Below are positions 6,639 through 10,883 of a stretch of 10,883 nt of DNA, piece by piece. The stretch lies in contig CALGLS010000326.1 in the NCBI GenBank assembly GCA_937959375.1, forward strand, positions 1-10,883, in the 5' to 3' direction. Every line of letters starts with the position of its first letter. Positions within the stretch are counted from its first letter, which is position 1. This DNA is from an uncultured Saprospiraceae bacterium. GTDB lineage: Bacteria; Bacteroidota; Bacteroidia; Chitinophagales; Saprospiraceae. The notes beneath the pieces were generated by a model. It saw only the letters and a program-made list of their open reading frames with translations, was not told the origin of the DNA and searched no databases. The translations under genes were made by a program, and so were the position numbers.

Positions 6639-7471
6639 TTGTTTTCGATAAAACCTCTATCAACATAACCAAAGTTACGGTTAAAATAAATTAAAGCCCA
6701 TTTTTCATCTATTTCACCTAGTACGAACAATTTATCATTTGGATAAGCTTTTCCGATGATTTTAGAATTTTCAATATTTGGTGCAGACCTAATATTAAGA
6801 TAGGTTTCTACTTTTGGGGATACTTGATTGACATTTTTAAAATTATCAAGTGGACTTAACTTATCATAAATAACGAGTTGTTTATTAGTATCGTTATTTA
6901 TTATTTTAAACAAATACCCTTCTTTAGTTTGCTCTAATTCATTTGACACATTACTATTAAATAACTCATCTAAATTTGCAGTTTCATAAGAAAGCATTCC
7001 TAGATTTTTATGTATTGTATTATTCTTTATTTCTATTACTTGATAAGTTAATAACTCTTCAGTAGAAAGAGGTAATAATAAAGTTTGAATATTATTGCCA
7101 CAATTAAAAGCTTTTATATCTGAAATTGAAGTGCTTTTATCTGTTTCATAGGTGAAATTGAAATGTGTTAAATAAAAATTGTCATTAATTTTTAATAATG
7201 CTTTTTCTTGTGCGTCTATTAAAATCATTTCAAAAATTAAACCTTCACCAAATAATTTAAACACACTAAACTCAGTATGATTTTTTTCCTCATGTTTAAT
7301 ATTTATTTGCTCACAAACAGTTTTGATCTTTGAAGAATTATTATTTACTGAAGTTTCAGTTTTTTCATTCAAATAACTTTGCTTTTTTTCCTGCTTACAA
7401 CTAAATAAAAATGTGCTTAAAGATATTGCGCATAAAATACTAGCTTCTTGAAATTTTAACTTCACGATCAT
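6635..7471 (-). CDS. SH3-domain lipoprotein of unknown function
   Basis: This is an exported lipoprotein of 278 aa. The N-terminus has basic residues, a hydrophobic core and a lipobox LFSC with Cys25 as the lipidation site, followed by a Lys/Gln/Glu/Ser/Asn-rich linker to about residue 50. The central part (50-215) is beta-rich and unrecognised, with Cys53 and Cys124 able to pair in the periplasm. Residues about 222-274 form a bacterial SH3 (SH3b) domain: YLNIRSAPN, then KIIGKAYPNDKLFVLGE, KWALIYF and GYVDRGFI are the classic elements. Such domains usually bind cell-wall peptides or other envelope ligands, so an envelope role is likely. The protein ends exactly at the domain boundary, so it looks complete. 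Upstream is TTGAAATTTCAA, a perfect 12-bp palindrome (7494-7505) that could be an operator, although AT-rich DNA makes this weak evidence. The gene is markedly AT-rich. Confidence 0.85.
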   Translation of the reverse strand: MIVKLKFQEASILCAISLSTFLFSCKQEKKQSYLNEKTETSVNNNSSKIKTVCEQINIKHEEKNHTEFSVFKLFGEGLIFEMILIDAQEKALLKINDNFYLTHFNFTYETDKSTSISDIKAFNCGNNIQTLLLPLSTEELLTYQVIEIKNNTIHKNLGMLSYETANLDELFNSNVSNELEQTKEGYLFKIINNDTNKQLVIYDKLSPLDNFKNVNQVSPKVETYLNIRSAPNIENSKIIGKAYPNDKLFVLGEIDEKWALIYFNRNFGYVDRGFIENK

Positions 7472-7671
7472 ACTCTTTAATTTTATCTTTTTTTTGAAAT
7501 TTCAATGTTAATTCTGTAGTTTTTTTATTGAAGCTAAGGAGGAAGTACCAACAACACAGCCTAAATTGAAAATAAATATAACATTAAATTTTCTGTTTGA
7601 TCAAAATCTTGAATTGAATTATGATCTCTTGGCTGTATTGGCAGGTTAGCAATAGTTTTCATGTTTTCTAA
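7472..7671. other. AT-rich gap with doubtful short reading frames
   Basis: These 200 bp hold no convincing gene. The minus strand has a 33-codon frame (7662 to 7561) starting MKTIANLPIQPRDHNSIQDF, 9 bp beyond the stop of the seven-helix protein gene. The plus strand is open, without a start codon, up to a TAG at 7647-7649 and would read KEEVPTTQPKLKINITLNF. Both cannot be genuine in the same stretch, and either could be the remnant of a decayed gene. The lipoprotein promoter must also lie here, but I see no clear -33/-7 pair. Confidence 0.3.
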
Positions 7672-8469
7672 CTATCCTATAAATGGTATACCTTGCTTAG
7701 CTTGATAAAATGTATATCCAATCGACAATGCATATGCTAAGCCAAAAATAGTTACGATTATGATTTGATTCCTTGGAGTAGTCTTCCATTTATTTGAAAT
7801 TAATAAAGCGAAAATTGGAATTATTTGTAGGCCATGTAAACCAAAAAAATGGGCTACCCTCAAATCACCAGCAATTGTACTCCAATTAACTAATGGAAGT
7901 CCAGGGCCTCCATCTTTAACACCGATATTATGAGACATTTCACTTATCATTTGACCGCCAACCCAACTACCAAAAAACACTATTACCCAACCTAGGAATA
8001 TAGCCCATTGAAGTAATTTGGATGTTTTTAATTTCAATCGTATAGTTTCAATTATAAATAATACCATAATTAAAACATTAATTGCTATTAATATTCCCAT
8101 TGCTGCGAAGATTAAACCATCAAACGGATTCGATATATTATAATGGGATTGTACACCACGTGATGCTTGAAAAATGATAAGCACTATTTCTATAAACAAT
8201 GTCCAAGAAACTATATTGTTAATAATATTTTTCTTTCTTTTAGAGAAAGGATATAAGGTAATAAGAAATCCTACCGTTAAAATATAAATAGCTGTAGAAA
8301 TCGAAAATTTTATTGGTTTTATCCAAACGTTTACTCCCATAAGAGTTCTGTCATCAACCAAGCTACCTAATGTAGTTCCAATAGCAAAGACAAAAAGGGC
8401 TATTACAATCCAATACAATATTGGACTTTCTTTTTTTACTGTTCTAAATACATCCTTTAAATATACCAT
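7672..8469 (-). CDS. Seven-helix integral membrane protein of unknown function
   Basis: This is a 265-aa inner-membrane protein. Hydrophobic segments are near 17-39, 53-74, 85-103, 117-143, 153-172, 205-224 and 234-256, with a basic loop SKRKKN (76-81) between helices 2 and 3, consistent with a cytoplasmic loop. No signal peptide is present; the N-terminus MVYLKDVFRTVKKE is cytoplasmic-like. Polar residues that stand out at membrane edges are WIKPIKF (49-55), RGVQSHYN (104-111), EMSHNIG (177-183) and DLRVAHFFGLHG (202-213), giving four His (109, 180, 207, 212). Such placement would suit metal, haem or proton chemistry, but I cannot name a family and do not assign a function. A MITE-like element ends 29 bp before the start codon, so the native promoter may be displaced or replaced. 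Codon content is similar to the lipoprotein gene downstream. Confidence 0.85.
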   Translation of the reverse strand: MVYLKDVFRTVKKESPILYWIVIALFVFAIGTTLGSLVDDRTLMGVNVWIKPIKFSISTAIYILTVGFLITLYPFSKRKKNIINNIVSWTLFIEIVLIIFQASRGVQSHYNISNPFDGLIFAAMGILIAINVLIMVLFIIETIRLKLKTSKLLQWAIFLGWVIVFFGSWVGGQMISEMSHNIGVKDGGPGLPLVNWSTIAGDLRVAHFFGLHGLQIIPIFALLISNKWKTTPRNQIIIVTIFGLAYALSIGYTFYQAKQGIPFIG

Positions 8470-8492
8470 GATTTTTTTTGTGTAGTTGTTTT

Positions 8493-8686
8493 AATAAAGA
8501 AGTTGTTTAAAGTTTCTCTTTATGTCTACGAAATGATCTTTTCTACCAACTTTTCGGCTGTTTTCTCACCCATAGCGCTGCTATGCGTGAGAAAAAGAGC
8601 CTCAATTTGGTTAAAAAACTCTATTTACTTTGTGAATGCAGAGCATTTCTCGCCTCTAAACAAAAACATTAAACAACTTCAATAAA
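8493..8686. mobile_element. MITE-like element, 182 bp, with flanking AATAAA direct repeats
   Basis: The element itself is 8499-8680. Its ends are inverted repeats: GAAGTTGTTTAAAGTTT at 8499-8515 and the reverse complement of GAAGTTGTTTAATGTTT at 8664-8680, so 16 of 17 positions match, with weaker matching inwards. It is flanked by AATAAA at 8493-8498 and again at 8681-8686, as expected of a 6-bp target duplication. Inside lies a strong hairpin (8561-8595), and further blocks such as GAAATG and ACCAA are mirrored between the halves, so the whole unit is an imperfect palindrome. It has no transposase and is too short for one. This fits a miniature inverted-repeat transposable element moved in trans; the parent family cannot be named from this sequence. 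A 60-codon plus-strand frame inside it is not considered a gene. Confidence 0.75.
8561..8595. repeat. Strong hairpin at the centre of the MITE-like element
   Basis: TTTTCTCACCCATAGC (8561-8576) and GCTATGCGTGAGAAAA (8580-8595) pair over 16 bp with one C:C mismatch and a GCT loop. The outer pairs are A/T runs, so a transcript from either strand would end the stem in U residues. This lets it work as a bidirectional terminator between the S41 gene and the membrane protein gene. Confidence 0.75.
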
Positions 8687-8794
8687 TGCTAATGGAATTG
8701 CTTTAAAATCAATCAGGAATTATGATTGCATTTGTAAAACCATGTTTAAAGTATTTGTAAATATTTCCTTTTTTTCTGGAAGATTGATAGCTAT
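8687..8794. terminator. 3' region of the S41 gene with a small hairpin at the stop codon
   Basis: ATAGCTA (8787-8793) and TAGCTAT (8800-8806) form a 7-bp stem with a 6-nt loop that overlaps the TAA of the S41 gene. Beyond it on the minus strand comes TTCC-agaaaaaaa-GGAA. No T run follows the hairpin, so termination here is weakly supported. No gene is seen in this gap. Confidence 0.3.
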
Positions 8795-10591
8795 TTAATT
8801 AGCTATTAATTTTAAAACTTTTTCAAGTTCCAAATCTCGATTTTCAATAATGTCTGAAATATTATATTCTACTTCTATGTCAGGGATAACTCCTCGATCT
8901 GGTTGGACTTTGCTACTAAATCCACCCATTACTGGGAAGTCTATTTCTATTTTAGAGTATGGAAGTCTTAAGAAAAGAATTTGTCCTCCATTAATGTCAT
9001 TAAGATTGCCTCCTGTTTCTTGACCAATTAGTAGCCCAATTTCTTGTAACTTGAATCGATAAGCAGTGTAAAATGCTAAAGAGGTATTTGCCGAGCTTGT
9101 TAATAAATATGATTGACCGTTATATATTTTTTTACGACTTCGTTTCGTCTTCTGAGTAAAGTTGTCCTCAAATATGTAATACCCGTTTTCTGGTGTTTTA
9201 GTTTTTGGTTTTAAATTATAGTACCAAGGTTGATCTCCCCAAGTTTGAATGTAAGGTTTTAAATTTTCTGGAAAGTTTAAATAACGCGTTCTTCCTTCCC
9301 TGTCAAAATTGTAATTGTTTTTAGCTAAATAACTAAATAATTCATTTGCCATCTCATCATTACCTCCTGTGTTTTCTCTGATGTCAATAATCAAATGAAC
9401 GATTCCTAATTTTTTTATTTGTTTAAATGCATCAGCTAAAAAAGCTTTGTAATCAATAGTCATAGGTTTCCATCCATTTATTCCAAAAGAATTTAACTTA
9501 AGTATGGCAACACTATCTGAATGTAGATCAAAGCTCCACATGTCATCCTTTAACTTCGGAAATTCCTCATAACGATCAGTTAGCTTTTTGAACCTTTGCT
9601 CTCTAGTTATGGTGGACATTTGGATCGTATCATTAATATCCTTATTGGGGTATTGAACGATCAATTCTATGGTTTCATTTTTAATCGGATAGATCAAAGG
9701 ATAGAATACGTCAAATGCATTGTATCTGAAATCGTACCCATTGACTTGTGTCTTGTAAATTCGATTTTTATCTGTTGCTCCATCTGCACTAATATAATTA
9801 ATCATCTGATTTCGGATATTAATAACAGGTACTCGGTTAATAGAATGAACCCTTGTCCCTTTTTCTAATGCGTTAATTTCAGAAGCATTGTGAATCACCA
9901 CCATTTCGTTGGCTACCCATTTAAAAGTAAAGGGAACTTTATCCTTTTGATAGTGAATAATTGAGTTTATCAATTTATTCTGATTATTAAAACCAGGTTT
10001 GGTATGATCACATTTTAGTTGAGCCATTAGTTTTGATATCGCTAAATATGCCTCTGAGTATGTTGATGGATGGCTAAATTTATTTTTCAATTCTTGAAGC
10101 GCATCTTGTATTTCCTTTTCGGTATTATAACGGTAAGTTCCGGGATGAACTTTCAGAACTATTGATTCGATTAATTCAAAATCTTTTAACAGCTCTTCAC
10201 GCTCTATTTTTTCCAAAGAATTTATATCAACAATTTGCTCTCTATTCCAAAAGTTAGTTGAGATTACTTTTTGCCCTTCGCTCGGCAAAGTGATCGTTCT
10301 GTTTGGAATATCTTCCCAAAGAGGGTTGTTATCATTTACAAATGACACGAATTTAAATTCCAGATTTTTTTCCGATTCATCAAATTCTATATCAACAAAA
10401 TATTTTCCGTCAATTTTTTTTAACCTGATGGATTTAGACCAATCAAGTGGAGGTAGATTACCTCTTATTCCAACTTTTTGATTATCTATTTGTGGCACCT
10501 CATTTAACTCGAAAGTTATCGTTGATTGAGCACTACAGAATCCTTGTGTTAGGATTAAAATATATAGGATTAGTGTTGTTTTAATTTTCAT
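8795..10591 (-). CDS. Secreted S41-family peptidase with N-terminal CBM20-like domain
   Basis: This is an exported serine peptidase of the C-terminal-processing/tricorn superfamily. I chose the ATG at 10591 (598 aa) because MKIKTTLILYILILTQGFCSAQ is a clean signal peptide; the in-frame ATG at 10645 would put an unlikely Cys-rich leader before it. Residues 25-103 resemble a CBM20 fold: VGIRGNLPPLDW, a KYFVDIEF strand, LEFKFVSF and LWEDIPNRTITLP match its GN..LG.W, YKF and WE..PNR elements. Residues about 130-215 are the S41 N-terminal helical region ending in KCDHTKPG, with His196 the likely catalytic His in the D-HT position. About 218-275 is PDZ-like (KGTRVHSINRVPV). The protease core has IIDIRENTGGNDEMANELF (401-419), LTSSANTSLAF with Ser504 as the probable nucleophile, IGQETGGN (522-529) and DRGVIPDIEV (565-574). 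No CtpA-type Lys is seen in the GQETGG block, which fits the Ser-His branch. The target is unknown. Confidence 0.9.
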   Translation of the reverse strand: MKIKTTLILYILILTQGFCSAQSTITFELNEVPQIDNQKVGIRGNLPPLDWSKSIRLKKIDGKYFVDIEFDESEKNLEFKFVSFVNDNNPLWEDIPNRTITLPSEGQKVISTNFWNREQIVDINSLEKIEREELLKDFELIESIVLKVHPGTYRYNTEKEIQDALQELKNKFSHPSTYSEAYLAISKLMAQLKCDHTKPGFNNQNKLINSIIHYQKDKVPFTFKWVANEMVVIHNASEINALEKGTRVHSINRVPVINIRNQMINYISADGATDKNRIYKTQVNGYDFRYNAFDVFYPLIYPIKNETIELIVQYPNKDINDTIQMSTITREQRFKKLTDRYEEFPKLKDDMWSFDLHSDSVAILKLNSFGINGWKPMTIDYKAFLADAFKQIKKLGIVHLIIDIRENTGGNDEMANELFSYLAKNNYNFDREGRTRYLNFPENLKPYIQTWGDQPWYYNLKPKTKTPENGYYIFEDNFTQKTKRSRKKIYNGQSYLLTSSANTSLAFYTAYRFKLQEIGLLIGQETGGNLNDINGGQILFLRLPYSKIEIDFPVMGGFSSKVQPDRGVIPDIEVEYNISDIIENRDLELEKVLKLIAN

Positions 10592-10779
10592 TTTTTTTTG
10601 ATTGCAGGTGAAGATGCATGTGCATGCAGTGGCAGCAAAATACAATTCAATAGTAACGAAAAATTGAATCCTAACCTGAATGCTGAATAGAATAATACGC
10701 TTTAGCTACCATAGGCATGTACATATTGTTATACCCTCGTCCGTGTGCCCTGAATGTCTATCCAAGGTACAATTTCTTT
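10592..10779 (-). promoter_or_regulatory. Upstream region of the S41 gene with possible -7 element and inverted repeats
   Basis: On the minus strand TATTTTG (plus 10636-10642) is a partial match to the Bacteroidota -7 box, about 45 bp before the chosen start. Directly upstream of it, ATTCAAT (10645-10651) and ATTGAAT (10663-10669) form a 7-bp inverted repeat with an 11-bp spacer, placed where a -33-region operator would be. Farther out, TGTCTATC (10755-10762) and GATAGACA (10785-10792) form a perfect 8-bp inverted repeat with a 22-bp spacer. None of these is matched to a known regulator. Confidence 0.3.
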
Positions 10780-10883
10780 TTAAAGATAGACAATGCTGTA
10801 ATCGAGATGAAAGAATCTCGGATTTTTTTTTCGAGACGGCCTTTCGACAGGGAGAATATCAGCGTCACCTGTCAAACCACCAC
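10780..10883 (-). other. Window edge: unresolved, possible 3' end of a minus-strand gene
   Basis: A minus-strand frame enters from the window edge and reads GGLTGDADILPVERPSRKK, then NPRFFHLDYSIVYL, before TAA at 10780-10782. It could be the tail of a gene lying beyond the window. Against this, the intrinsic terminator at 10803-10831 lies inside it, and a plus-strand frame from 10717 is also open to the edge, so openness alone means little. GACAGG (10846-10851) and CCTGTC (10868-10873) are a further inverted repeat. The stretch after 10831 looks richer in G+C than the rest of the window. Confidence 0.25.
10803..10831 (+). terminator. Plus-strand intrinsic terminator
   Basis: CGAGAT (10803-10808), a GAAAGA loop and ATCTCG (10815-10820) make a perfect 6-bp stem. 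Two bases later nine T residues run from 10823 to 10831. This is a textbook intrinsic terminator for plus-strand transcription. No plus-strand gene is seen before it in the preceding 200 bp, so what it terminates is unclear: a short RNA, or antisense transcription. Confidence 0.55.

Noticed and set aside
8503..8685. 60-codon plus-strand frame
   Set aside because: It coincides with the MITE-like element, runs through its inverted repeats and hairpin, and shows no protein character.
9596..10481. Plus-strand frames at 9596-9868 and 10290-10481
   Set aside because: They are antisense to the S41 peptidase, which has complete domain motifs on the minus strand.
10592..10645. Longer start for the S41 peptidase at 10645
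   Set aside because: The extra 18 residues are Cys/Thr-rich and would bury the obvious signal peptide that begins at 10591; a possible -7 element also lies inside this stretch.
10717..10883. Plus-strand frame open to the window edge (begins MYILLYPRPC)
   Set aside because: It runs through the stem and T tract of the intrinsic terminator, has unconvincing composition, and the opposite strand is equally open.

Overview
The window is AT-rich chromosomal DNA that most likely comes from a member of the Bacteroidota (Flavobacteriia or Cytophagia type). The reasons are a TonB-dependent receptor with an N-terminal carboxypeptidase-D-regulatory-like domain and a DEVIVTG TonB box, signal peptides ending in FAQ or SAQ, very weak or absent Shine-Dalgarno sequences, and a Bacteroidota-style SH3 lipoprotein. 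No rRNA, tRNA, CRISPR array, phage gene or intact transposase was found.

Layout. (1) 7-1245, minus strand: a 412-aa protein of unknown function whose C-terminal two thirds looks like two copies of a beta-rich domain. It is divergent from what follows. (2) 1378-6429, plus strand: a three-gene block made of a TonB-dependent outer-membrane receptor, a 351-aa enzyme of the aminopeptidase-T/NicX fold that carries what I read as the NicX iron-ligand pattern (His263, His311, Asp313), and a CodB-like NCS1 permease of 419 aa. A hairpin separates the first two genes. A 290-bp gap containing a 66-bp near-perfect palindrome separates the second and third. (3) 6495-10591, minus strand: in transcription order, a secreted S41 peptidase with a CBM20-like N-terminal domain, a 182-bp MITE-like element, a seven-helix membrane protein of unknown function, an AT-rich gap with only doubtful short reading frames, an SH3 lipoprotein, and a 47-codon reading frame joined to the lipoprotein by an ATGA overlap. 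(4) 10592-10883: the upstream region of the peptidase, then a plus-strand intrinsic terminator with no evident gene in front of it, and the window edge.

How the genes may work together. The receptor, NicX-like enzyme and NCS1 permease make a plausible route for an N-heterocyclic compound: outer-membrane uptake, inner-membrane uptake, then ring opening. This is inference from gene order and family membership. None of the other nicotinate-catabolism genes is present, so the substrate is open. The minus-strand genes look like independent envelope or secreted functions and show no clear link to the triad.

The most unusual items are the triad, the MITE-like element with 17-bp terminal inverted repeats and an AATAAA direct repeat on each side, the large palindrome before the permease, the CBM20-like/S41 fusion, and the duplicated domain in the first gene.
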